Shown one piece after another: positions 25,173-32,637 of a stretch of 32,637 bases of DNA; the stretch's first letter is position 1; every line of letters starts with the position of its first letter. A program made the translations under genes and the position numbers. The notes under the pieces are model-generated. The model was not told the origin of the DNA. It ran no database searches and saw only the letters and a program-made list of their open reading frames with translations. This DNA is from an uncultured Saprospiraceae bacterium (GTDB lineage Bacteria; Bacteroidota; Bacteroidia; Chitinophagales; Saprospiraceae): positions 1 to 32,637 of the forward strand of contig CALDYJ010000036.1 in assembly GCA_937941095.1 (NCBI GenBank). The letters are read 5' to 3'.

Positions 25173-25204
25173 AAAGCCTGATAATCGGATGATTGTCAGG
25201 CTTT
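25173..25204 (+). terminator. Terminator of the initiator tRNA
   Basis: AAAGCCTGATAATC (25173-25186) pairs with GATTGTCAGGCTTT (25191-25204) over 14 bp, with one wobble and a 4-nt GGAT loop, then TGTTGTTATTG. The stem starts six bases after the tRNA. Confidence 0.85.
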
Positions 25205-25520
25205 TGTTGTTATTGTGGGCATCAATTGAGTAACATTAATCAAGCATTCTAGAAACTTTCTTCTTGCGAATCAGATGCGAAACCCGTAGCATTTAAGTCA
25301 ATACTCAGATATATTTATTTAGTAACTGAATAAGCTTTTCATAAGCTTGAATTCGGATGAATACTAAGATTAGCGTACATTATGATTGATAGGATGTAAA
25401 AAATCTTGTTATTGGAGATTTTCAAATTGATCAGCCATACCTTTTGAGGAGAGTTTATTTTTTGAGTTCGAAAGATAAATCATAAAGATTTTGGAGTCTC
25501 TTTTTATTTTAAATCTCCTT

Positions 25521-25550
25521 TAAAGTAAAATATGATCAAATTTTACTTTA
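25521..25550. repeat. 11-bp inverted repeat upstream of a T9SS cargo gene
   Basis: TAAAGTAAAAT (25521-25531) and ATTTTACTTTA (25540-25550) are perfect arms around ATGATCAA, 79 bp before the ATG at 25629. The symmetry and place suit an operator, but the arms are low in complexity. Confidence 0.45.
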
Positions 25551-25628
25551 TCTAAAATATTTAAAAAACATTACACCCATTTTCTTAATTTAGTAAAATC
25601 TTATTTTTTACATCTTAAAATCACAAAT

Positions 25629-26348
25629 ATGAAAATAGCATTTACATCAATTTTATGTTTATTATTTTTTTGCATTCATGCTCAAGATTTATCGCTCAAT
25701 AAGACAGAATATAATATTGTAGCGGAGGAATACATTGATCTTGGAGAAATTGTAGTTACCAATAATGGTGAGAATAATGTAAATCTGGCCATTACTTTAG
25801 AACCAGCTTGTTTAGAAGCTGAAGATGCTACAGCTATTCAAATTTGTGTTGGGATATTTTGCTTTACTCCAGTTTCTGTAACTACAACTTGGGGGGTGAC
25901 TACAAATCCTGATGATATTTTGATTTCTTTAGATCCAGGTGAATCAAATGCTAGTCTTAAGTTTGATCCATTTTTTGATTCTGAAGATTATGGCTCTGAA
26001 TGGAACCTGATTCTTTTTGAAATTGATAACCCAGATAATAAAGCTACCCTCAATGTTAAATTGGGTGGTGAATGTACGCCTGTAGGTACTCAAGATTTGA
26101 TCGAATTACAAAAAACAGCATTTCCAAATCCAACGAGTGATCGAATTACAATCTCTTACGATGAATTTGTATCGGCTGAGACTTGTTCCATTTATAATAG
26201 TTTAGGAACCTTACAAGAGTCTATTGCCTTAAATAGATCGAACACTACATTATTGTTAGATGTTTCTGATTATGCGGATGGCATTTACTTTTATCAATTT
26301 ACAAATGAGGGTGAAGCTTCTAGGACTAAAACTTTTGTTAAGTATTAG
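25629..26348 (+). CDS. Secreted protein with T9SS type-A sorting domain
   Basis: The 239 residues start with a signal peptide (MKIAFTSILCLLFFCIHAQ). The mature part (about 20-150) is beta-rich, with an Ig-like pattern (YIDLGEIVVTNNGENNVNLA) and four cysteines at EPACLE, QICVGIFCF and GGEC that could form two disulfides. The C-terminal sorting domain (about 160-239) is standard: AFPNPTSDRITISY, SIYNSLGTLQES, DYADGIYFYQF, and TKTFVKY at the end. It is therefore T9SS cargo, processed by PorU at the outer membrane. The function of the mature part is unknown. It is monocistronic, closed by a strong terminator. Confidence 0.88.
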   Translation: MKIAFTSILCLLFFCIHAQDLSLNKTEYNIVAEEYIDLGEIVVTNNGENNVNLAITLEPACLEAEDATAIQICVGIFCFTPVSVTTTWGVTTNPDDILISLDPGESNASLKFDPFFDSEDYGSEWNLILFEIDNPDNKATLNVKLGGECTPVGTQDLIELQKTAFPNPTSDRITISYDEFVSAETCSIYNSLGTLQESIALNRSNTTLLLDVSDYADGIYFYQFTNEGEASRTKTFVKY

Positions 26349-26400
26349 GGCTTAGGAGCTTTAAGCATATTAAATTATAGAACAGAATTAGTTCGAAATA

Positions 26401-26439
26401 AAAAAAGCATTCTAGATAATTCATCTAGAATGCTTTTTT
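26401..26439 (+). terminator. 17-bp terminator after the T9SS cargo gene
   Basis: AAAAAAGCATTCTAGAT (26401-26417) pairs perfectly with ATCTAGAATGCTTTTTT (26423-26439) around a 5-nt loop. It ends in six T on the plus strand. Confidence 0.9.
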
Positions 26440-26548
26440 ATAAAATGTAGGATAGTTTCATTGTTAAAACGACCTGCATATGTAGAATATTATGTTGATC
26501 TAAATTAATCAGTGTACTAAGAGAAAAGTGTTTATATGCACCAAGCGC

Positions 26549-26603
26549 TTAAAAAACACAAAGCCTTCGCAAATGTAATTTGCGAAGGCTTTGTGTTTTT
26601 TAA
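26549..26603 (-). terminator. 26-bp terminator of the porU-porV unit
   Basis: A perfect 26-bp stem joins 26549-26574 and 26578-26603, with core AAGCCTTCGC/GCGAAGGCTT, a GTA loop and flanking A and T runs. It starts 14 bp past the porV stop codon and terminates the minus transcript. Confidence 0.9.
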
Positions 26604-26617
26604 AGTTTATAGAAATG

Positions 26618-27826
26618 CTAAGATGCCTCGTCTCCTCCAAATGCTGCAAAATCAAACAACAATGAAAAACGAAGTGTATTGTCTAAAGGATTTCTTTGAT
26701 TAGTTGTAGGTACTAAATATGAAAAGTTTAAGCCAAAGATGTTGTATTTAAGACCAAGTCCAACAGTAAAATACTTTCTGTTTCCTTTGGTAGCATCTTC
26801 GTAATAATAACCAGCTCTAACTGCAAATTGCTCATCATACCAATACTCTGCACCAAGTGAGAAAGTAAACTCTCTCATCTCTTCGCCAAAGCCACCTGGA
26901 GCATCTCCAAATGAACTAAATATGCTACTAACAACTCCTTGTTCTTTGTAATCTAGGATATCATTCTGTGGAGCAGAATCACAATCAGGACCTACACAAG
27001 GCGTTGGTACCAATAATTTATTAATGTCCATAGCAAAAGTGATCTTATTGAATTTATCCATGTTTATGGTCCAAGCTCCACCTAAACCAAGATTAGCAGG
27101 GATAAAATCTTTATTCACACTATTAGTATAAGATACTTTTGATCCAAGATTTGTTAAAGCAAGACCAATAGTTAAATCCGAATCCTTATCGTTCATCTTT
27201 AAATCAGTCATGTAAGTCATTGAAATATCTGCAGCGAAGCCATTAGCTGGTTCAATTTCTATGTTATCAACAGATTGACCAGAGGCTAAATTAGAATGTA
27301 TAAATTTTAAGGTTAAACCAGCCGCAAATTTTTCTGACAGTTTTCTGTTATATGAGCCAGCAAACTCTAATTCATTTGGTTTGCCAGTTCCTAAAGATTC
27401 ACCATTGATGTCTGTAAATGAGATAGTACCCAATGAAAAATACCGAAGACCCATGCCTATGGTTTGAAATTCATCTAATTGCTTATAACCAGAAAGGTAG
27501 GCCATATAAACGTCATTTAATCCTAAAGCTCTTAACCAAGGCGTATAAGTCGTTGAAATAGCTAAATCTTTATCAGCAAAAGCTAATTTAGATGAATTAA
27601 AGTGCATAGCATTAGGATCTGCAGAAATTGCTAATCCAACGTCACCCATTCCGCCACTTCTTGCATCTGGAATAATTCTTAAAAATGGAACTGCTGTTAT
27701 CAAAGTATTGACACAATCACTACCATCAACTGCAATGGGGTCGCCATTACTGTCCAGTATACATTGAGCATTTGCGGAAACGCAACAAATCAACATATAT
27801 ACTAAAATTAGATATGTGGTCTTCAT
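26618..27826 (-). CDS. porV: Type IX secretion outer-membrane protein PorV (LptO)
   Basis: PorV is a FadL-like beta-barrel that takes cargo from the Sov/SprA translocon and brings its C-terminal domain to PorU in the attachment complex. The 402 residues have a signal peptide (VYMLICCVSANAQ, about 9-21). The family's best marker follows: PFLRIIPDARSGGMGDVGLA (about 48-67), DPNAMHFNSSKLA, and many amphipathic strands (RYFSLGTISFTD, FAAGLTLKFIHSNLASG). It ends in NTLRFSLLFDFAAFGGDE. It lies 117 bp downstream of porU in the same direction, the typical order, and is closed by a strong terminator. Confidence 0.95.
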   Translation of the reverse strand: MKTTYLILVYMLICCVSANAQCILDSNGDPIAVDGSDCVNTLITAVPFLRIIPDARSGGMGDVGLAISADPNAMHFNSSKLAFADKDLAISTTYTPWLRALGLNDVYMAYLSGYKQLDEFQTIGMGLRYFSLGTISFTDINGESLGTGKPNELEFAGSYNRKLSEKFAAGLTLKFIHSNLASGQSVDNIEIEPANGFAADISMTYMTDLKMNDKDSDLTIGLALTNLGSKVSYTNSVNKDFIPANLGLGGAWTINMDKFNKITFAMDINKLLVPTPCVGPDCDSAPQNDILDYKEQGVVSSIFSSFGDAPGGFGEEMREFTFSLGAEYWYDEQFAVRAGYYYEDATKGNRKYFTVGLGLKYNIFGLNFSYLVPTTNQRNPLDNTLRFSLLFDFAAFGGDEAS

Positions 27827-27943
27827 ATGAATTTTTTAATCAAAATAAACGCAAAAATAATAAAATGATCGAATCAGGTTATATATAAGGACTACGGCTT
27901 AAGGAATTGTTAAATACTATCCTAGAACGTAGCATAAACTGTT

Positions 27944-30900
27944 TTATTTTAAAATTACTAACTTTTCAAATTCACTTTCAGCAGATTCGGTGTCCGATTG
28001 ACTTTCTGTAAGCGAAACCTTTACTTTATAAAGGTATACACCTCTTGCTAGTTGGCCTCCATAGTCATCTAATCCATCCCATTGAATGTCAGAAATCCTG
28101 TTTCCATTAGAAAGTAGATTGTCTGCATTTATGGTTTTTACCAAAACCCCTGATATTGTAAAAATCCTTATTTGAACATTCATTAATGAACCATCAAGGT
28201 TGTGTTCAAACATGAAGTTAGTATTGGTTGTAAAAGGATTCGGATAATTTAAAACATGCTTTAAAGCTAATCCGCCGGTTTCTGCCACGATGAACTCTGT
28301 AAAGCCTTCTGACGAATTATTTGCAACATCCCAGGCTTTGACTTTGATTTCATGTCTCCCAGTCTCTAAATCAAATAATGGAAAACGAACAGTACCTTTT
28401 GTAAAATCGTCAAGTTCCGCTTCATAAAATTCATTCAAAAGATATGAATTTTGTGTGTTTTCATCAAGAACACCTGTTAAATCATGCCCTACGCTTGAAC
28501 CTGCAACATTAATACCATTATCATCAGAAAGTTTAACAAGTAAAATGGGGTTTTCATCTGTGGTTCCTCCAAAGACGAAAGATTCATCATTCATGAACAC
28601 TTCTACTGTTGGCCCTTGATCATCTTGAACAACATTTTCAGCCGCACCACCAACTATAAAACCGTCAAAAAATCCGCCTGCATCTTGACTTATTTCATCA
28701 GTAGCGTAGTAACTTATTTTCCCATTTCCTAAATTGTAATTGATGTCCTTTGGGACAACAAAAGTAAAACTAAATTTACCTGCAGCTACAGTGGCCACTC
28801 CTTTGAAAATGATGTTTTGTTGGGAGCCGAATTTCACCACACTACTTCCTGAGTCATTTGCAAGTGTGCTAACTTCAACCTTTTTATCAAATACAGTAGG
28901 GAAAACCTTTCCATTAAAATCATTTAGAAGATTGCCATTAAGGTCTCTTACTTCTCCTTCAATCGTAACTTTTTGTAAGGCTTCAATGGTTGAAACACTG
29001 TCCGTGGTTAAACCATTGATTGAAGTAGTATGCACATTATGGAATGGAATAGCGAGTTTTAAACTAGGGTCTCCTAAAAGTGTAAATTTTCTTGAATTCT
29101 CTTGGACGTTTCCACTAGCTACTGAATTTTTAGCCAAACGGATCACTTCTCCAATTGGCAAAAAATCATTGGTTGATTCATGTCTTTCAAATATTTGTTC
29201 GAAAACTGCCCTTGTCAAAATTTCATTTGACCCTGCAAATACAGCTCTTGTGGTTGTCATTAGACCAATGGATCCTCCCTTAGGGTTTAATAAAGTTCTT
29301 TCTCCTGCTGTTACAAATGCAGGATCATCAAAACCTGAAAAAGAGCAAGTTGCAGTAACGAAGAGTGGTAGCTTAGTACGGTTATTCCAATCAGCAATAT
29401 TTTCAATACTAAGAACCCGTTCTTGTGCCCATCCCTTTGAACCTCCATGGCCTAGATAATTCATGATTAATGCTCCTTTGAAAACTGCGGCATTAATTTC
29501 TTCAACTACATCAGGGTACTTTTCACCTCCAGGTGTAGAAATCTGACGATATGCGTCTAAATATATTTTGTTTTGATTGAATTCAAAATGTTCATTTTCG
29601 ACAGTTCTTGCGATTCCATCTGCGTCGTTTAAATGACCATTTGTATCTTCATCATCTGCTACGAATACAATTCGATTTCTCCAATCACCAAAATGGCTTG
29701 CGTTCGTTTCATAATCAATAATTTTATCTACAACCAACTGTGCTTCGGCTTTGCTTTTGACAGGAATTCTTCCAATTGCTAAGTCCATTCCTCCGATCAA
29801 AGCACTTCCTTCGCCATCTGAAAGTAATCCAAAGTAATCATCACTCGGATAGGTATAAATTAAATTCAAAGAATCAACTTCAAAGACTGGAATAAAATCA
29901 CTTTTCGTTTTAATGTCATCGTAGATGTATCTTGGATCAAATGAACCATCTCCAAATAATAATAAATATTTGAAATTAGGGTCACGATCATAAAGCATTT
30001 TTGCATAATCTCTTAGAGCAGTAGGATCAAGATTTCCAGAAGCGAATTCATTCATGATTTTTTCTACATCAACATACTTTACATCAAGACCACTTTGACT
30101 TTTTCTATGCGCTACAAATCTTTCCACTTGGGTTATGAATTCCTTGTGATAAATTACAATCATATCTGCAGATTCAATGCTGTGCAAATTTTGATTTTCA
30201 ACCTTTTCTACGAATTCAGCTTCTTCAAAAGTTGAATTTTTATCGAAGGCGATAAATGTTTTGAGCGTATTAGTTTCTACTCCGAAACTCAAATTTTGAC
30301 CTGTTCGTTCAACTGACATTTTTGAAGTTTCAGGAATGCTGGTAACATCCCAAACTTCAATATTTGCAGAAGCGTTAGCCAAATTAAAGGTGCTTGATTC
30401 TTCTCCAATAGAATTCAAATCTCTAAACATCATTTCTTGTCCGACCATGCTTAAATTTCTTCTTGCATTGATCTCAATGAAATCCAACCAGCCTGTACTA
30501 GAAGCTCCATTTTCTAGGTATTCAAATTCCAAAGTGAAGTTTTCATTGCTGATGTCAAATTCTTTAACTAGGTTAGAATTTCTAGCATGATTAGTTTCTA
30601 CTAAACCAGTATTAACTCCAGGGATGGTAGGGCTAGTAAATTCTTGATTGTTAATATTTACTTTGTACCTAGAAGCAGTTTCACTTCTTCCGGCAAAGAG
30701 GACATTCAATTTGGCCTTTCCAGGAATAACATTAGGAATATTAAAATTATAATTTTGAGTCCTTTGGGCTTCAAACTTTTCACCGAACCATTGGTTTCCC
30801 GACCCTTGTCCTAAACCAAAATCATGTATAATGTTGTACCTGTCTTCTTCAATTCTAATAACATCATCAAATGAAGTTGTGCTGTAAGACGTATTTTGAA

Positions 30901-31810
30901 TGGAATTTTTTTCCTGTATTCTTTTACCTTTTGAATTTCCAATTTTGATGAAGTAATGACTTTTTTTGTCAAAAACATTCATTTGTTTAAATAGGGAGGT
31001 TTTATTTAAATTAGGCTTAATTACATTTGCTCCTTGAGCATAAAACAAGATGAAATCTCCATTGTCAAAGCTATTGTCTTCATCACCAACTATACTAATC
31101 GAATGCTCCAATAGATCATCAATTCTATCTTGACCAATGGTTTGGTTAAGCATGCCTCCACCATTACCATAAAGTTGGATGTTGTCAGGATCAATATTGT
31201 CGATGTTGAGATCAAAATGTTCTTTCAAAAAATTGTAACTGATTGTGTGCATACCAGTTTCTGAAACCGCTATTTTTATAATGTCACCATCTTTTAAAAC
31301 AGAATCATAAGTATTAGTGGGACCTCTTTTTGCGACTGAAATAGGGGTTTGTTTTGTTGTAATGGTTAAATTAAACTTTGTTAATCTTTTTTGGATGCCA
31401 TTGGTTTTAACTAGTGGGATAAAAGTTATAGAACCAATAAATTCATTTCTATTTTGTAAAACTGTGGTTTCAATTTTTATTTTTTCTGAAAGAGGAGATT
31501 CGTCCCTGAGATATTTTCCATTTTCAAAAACTTCATCGCTCAAACGTACGTTTAGTTCAGCATTTTTCGACATTGGAAAAGTATAAATAAAAACGGGAAC
31601 TGGTACGCCATTAACTTCTTGTATGGCAGCCTTTTCGAAGTAAGGAATGAGAACTTCAGCTTCAAAATTGGTATTATTAAGAATAGGATGTTCTCTCCAC
31701 TCTAGCTTGAATTCTTTATTTAAAGCATCTTGAGCGAAAGAATTAACTGTAAAGCAGAAGAAAATGAAAATTGTAAGAAATGCGCCTTTATGTAAAGTGG
31801 TAAATTTCAT
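27944..31810 (-). CDS. porU: Type IX secretion C-terminal signal peptidase PorU
   Basis: PorU is the outer-membrane gingipain-like (C25) protease that removes cargo C-terminal domains and attaches lipopolysaccharide. From ATG 31810 it has 1288 residues. A signal peptide (LTIFIFFCFTVNSFAQ) leads into an N-terminal region with Ig-like parts. The caspase-like domain contains FLLFGDGSFDPRYIYDD-type residues near 615-635 (LLLFGDGSFDPRY), His788 in NYLGHGGSKGW and Cys822 in ATCSFSGFDDP, the catalytic pair. The C-terminal region has Ig-like parts and a sorting-type tail with NYPNPFTTNTNF (about 1190) and GQLARGVYLYKV near the end. A TTG two codons upstream (31816) is less likely as start. It is cotranscribed with porV. 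Confidence 0.95.
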   Translation of the reverse strand: MKFTTLHKGAFLTIFIFFCFTVNSFAQDALNKEFKLEWREHPILNNTNFEAEVLIPYFEKAAIQEVNGVPVPVFIYTFPMSKNAELNVRLSDEVFENGKYLRDESPLSEKIKIETTVLQNRNEFIGSITFIPLVKTNGIQKRLTKFNLTITTKQTPISVAKRGPTNTYDSVLKDGDIIKIAVSETGMHTISYNFLKEHFDLNIDNIDPDNIQLYGNGGGMLNQTIGQDRIDDLLEHSISIVGDEDNSFDNGDFILFYAQGANVIKPNLNKTSLFKQMNVFDKKSHYFIKIGNSKGKRIQEKNSIQNTSYSTTSFDDVIRIEEDRYNIIHDFGLGQGSGNQWFGEKFEAQRTQNYNFNIPNVIPGKAKLNVLFAGRSETASRYKVNINNQEFTSPTIPGVNTGLVETNHARNSNLVKEFDISNENFTLEFEYLENGASSTGWLDFIEINARRNLSMVGQEMMFRDLNSIGEESSTFNLANASANIEVWDVTSIPETSKMSVERTGQNLSFGVETNTLKTFIAFDKNSTFEEAEFVEKVENQNLHSIESADMIVIYHKEFITQVERFVAHRKSQSGLDVKYVDVEKIMNEFASGNLDPTALRDYAKMLYDRDPNFKYLLLFGDGSFDPRYIYDDIKTKSDFIPVFEVDSLNLIYTYPSDDYFGLLSDGEGSALIGGMDLAIGRIPVKSKAEAQLVVDKIIDYETNASHFGDWRNRIVFVADDEDTNGHLNDADGIARTVENEHFEFNQNKIYLDAYRQISTPGGEKYPDVVEEINAAVFKGALIMNYLGHGGSKGWAQERVLSIENIADWNNRTKLPLFVTATCSFSGFDDPAFVTAGERTLLNPKGGSIGLMTTTRAVFAGSNEILTRAVFEQIFERHESTNDFLPIGEVIRLAKNSVASGNVQENSRKFTLLGDPSLKLAIPFHNVHTTSINGLTTDSVSTIEALQKVTIEGEVRDLNGNLLNDFNGKVFPTVFDKKVEVSTLANDSGSSVVKFGSQQNIIFKGVATVAAGKFSFTFVVPKDINYNLGNGKISYYATDEISQDAGGFFDGFIVGGAAENVVQDDQGPTVEVFMNDESFVFGGTTDENPILLVKLSDDNGINVAGSSVGHDLTGVLDENTQNSYLLNEFYEAELDDFTKGTVRFPLFDLETGRHEIKVKAWDVANNSSEGFTEFIVAETGGLALKHVLNYPNPFTTNTNFMFEHNLDGSLMNVQIRIFTISGVLVKTINADNLLSNGNRISDIQWDGLDDYGGQLARGVYLYKVKVSLTESQSDTESAESEFEKLVILK

Positions 31811-31940
31811 CTGCAATTTTGATCTATTTTTGGCGTTAAATGAATTATTAGCAATATGTGAATCAAACGGTAAGAAGTCATAGCTATTGCAAGAAATCTT
31901 CGGTTTTTGTCACTTATTAAGCAAAAATCGGGGCTCTATA

Positions 31941-31948
31941 CAAACCTA
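31941..31948 (-). promoter_or_regulatory. Candidate -7 box for porU-porV
   Basis: On the minus strand TAGGTTTG matches TAnnTTTG, with a T-rich stretch 20 bp upstream. The leader to porU would be about 125 nt. The divergent porP-like gene starts at 31985. Confidence 0.32.
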
Positions 31949-31984
31949 CATTTTTAATAGCCAAAAAAGTGCTAATTTCATTAC

Positions 31985-32637
31985 ATGTTTAGAAATATTA
32001 CAACAGTTATTCTTGTGCTATGTTTTCTGAGTTTAGGAAGTACTTTATCAGCGCAAGATCCAATTTTTAGCCAATTTTATGCAGCTCCTCTTCAAATAAA
32101 CCCTGCATTTGCGGGAAATACCTATACACCTAGAATAGCCTTGAATTATAGGAATCAATGGAGTGGATGGGAAGGCTTGCCCTACCAAACCTACGCTGCA
32201 TCCTACGATCAATTTATTGAACCTTTAAATATTGGAGTAGGCCTAATGGCATTGACTGATGATGCTGGAAATGGTTTATTTAAGATTAGTAAGCTCAGTG
32301 GCTTTTTCTCTTATAAAGTGAAGGTTAACAATAATTTTAATTTAAAATTAGGTGTTGAAGGTGGTGCTTGGCAAACAAGAGTTGGCTGGGATAAATTCAG
32401 ATTTGGAGATCAAATAGATCCACTTAGCGGGGAAACAATGAATAATCCGACAGAAGAATTAATTCCAGAAGATGATACAAGAACCGTTTTTGATGTTTCA
32501 GCAGGTCTTTTGGCCTATGGGCCAATGTTTTATGGTGGTTTAAGCATTAAGCACATTAATACACCTAACGATAGACACCTTGAAACTGATGAAAGTTTGA
32601 GTATTGGATTGCCAATCAGATTTTCCTTGCATGGAGG
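31985..32637 (+). CDS. PorP/SprF-family type IX secretion membrane protein, C-terminus outside window
   Basis: The frame from ATG 31985 is open to the window edge, giving 217 complete codons. A signal peptide (VILVLCFLSLGSTLSAQ, about 8-24) precedes the family hallmark QDPIFSQFYAAPLQINPAFAG (QDPIFSQFY at 24-32, NPAFAG at 38-43). Next come RIALNYRNQWSGW (49-61) and repeated barrel-strand patterns (NIGVGLMALTDDAG, NFNLKLGVEGGAWQ). PorP/SprF proteins are 14-strand barrels that link secreted adhesins to the PorK/L/M/N machinery. It is divergent from porU-porV. Several paralogues per genome are usual, so it may serve a specific adhesin rather than being the core PorP. Confidence 0.9.
   Translation, partial: MFRNITTVILVLCFLSLGSTLSAQDPIFSQFYAAPLQINPAFAGNTYTPRIALNYRNQWSGWEGLPYQTYAASYDQFIEPLNIGVGLMALTDDAGNGLFKISKLSGFFSYKVKVNNNFNLKLGVEGGAWQTRVGWDKFRFGDQIDPLSGETMNNPTEELIPEDDTRTVFDVSAGLLAYGPMFYGGLSIKHINTPNDRHLETDESLSIGLPIRFSLHG

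Larger units (their letters stand above)
25168..25628. other. 461-bp intergenic stretch after the tRNA
   Basis: The gap begins with the tRNA terminator and ends at the secreted-protein start. It is AT-rich, contains an 11-bp inverted repeat at 25521-25550 and a short palindrome AAGCTTTTCATAAGCTT (25332-25348), and no supported gene on either strand. Confidence 0.5.

Noticed and set aside
28740..29459. 239-residue plus-strand frame inside porU
   Set aside because: It is antisense to the porU catalytic region and shows no motif, signal or plausible start context.

Overview
The window reads as ordinary chromosome from a member of the Bacteroidota. It is AT-rich, most starts lack a Shine-Dalgarno sequence, and several promoters fit the TAnnTTTG -7 box. 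It carries type IX secretion system (T9SS) parts (PorU, PorV, a PorP/SprF-family protein) and T9SS-type C-terminal domains on secreted proteins. It also has a SusC-like TonB receptor and an HMG-CoA reductase, which points to a mevalonate-pathway lineage such as Saprospiria or Flavobacteriia; the class is inference. There is no insertion sequence, phage gene or CRISPR array.

Layout. 1-3996 (minus): a three-gene unit transcribed as HMG-CoA reductase, a UbiA-superfamily membrane protein, then an ATP-grasp/PEP-synthase-like enzyme cut by the window start. 4195-6190: a secreted beta-lactamase-fold hydrolase behind an unknown membrane protein. 6494-8022: a left-handed-helix (gamma-carbonic-anhydrase-like) protein and a Bax-inhibitor-1/YccA protein separated by a 15-bp hairpin. 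8253-10856: a conserved coiled-coil protein and aspartate-semialdehyde dehydrogenase. 11013-13646 (plus): a large secreted lamin-tail protein. 13670-16411 (minus): der-rmlC-rmlD, joined end to end. 16602-17216: a lipoprotein. 17313-18782 (minus): era behind an unknown gene. 18976-22350 (plus): a NadR-like kinase, then a TPP riboswitch leading into a TonB-dependent receptor, which implies thiamine uptake. 22635-23066: a very small secreted protein that is mostly a T9SS tail. 23130-25016 (minus): thiolase and a membrane-anchored M15-like peptidase. 25095-25167: initiator tRNA-Met. 25629-26348: a T9SS cargo protein. 26618-31810 (minus): porU-porV. 31985-end (plus): a PorP/SprF protein cut by the window end.

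Together: thiolase and HMG-CoA reductase supply the mevalonate route, and the neighbouring prenyltransferase-like and phosphotransferase-like genes suggest a linked isoprenoid function that I cannot name. PorU removes and PorV shuttles the C-terminal signals carried by the cargo-type proteins elsewhere in the window. The strongest candidates for something undescribed are the HMG-CoA reductase/UbiA/phosphotransferase operon, the tail-only T9SS protein, and the kinase placed just outside the TPP-riboswitch unit.
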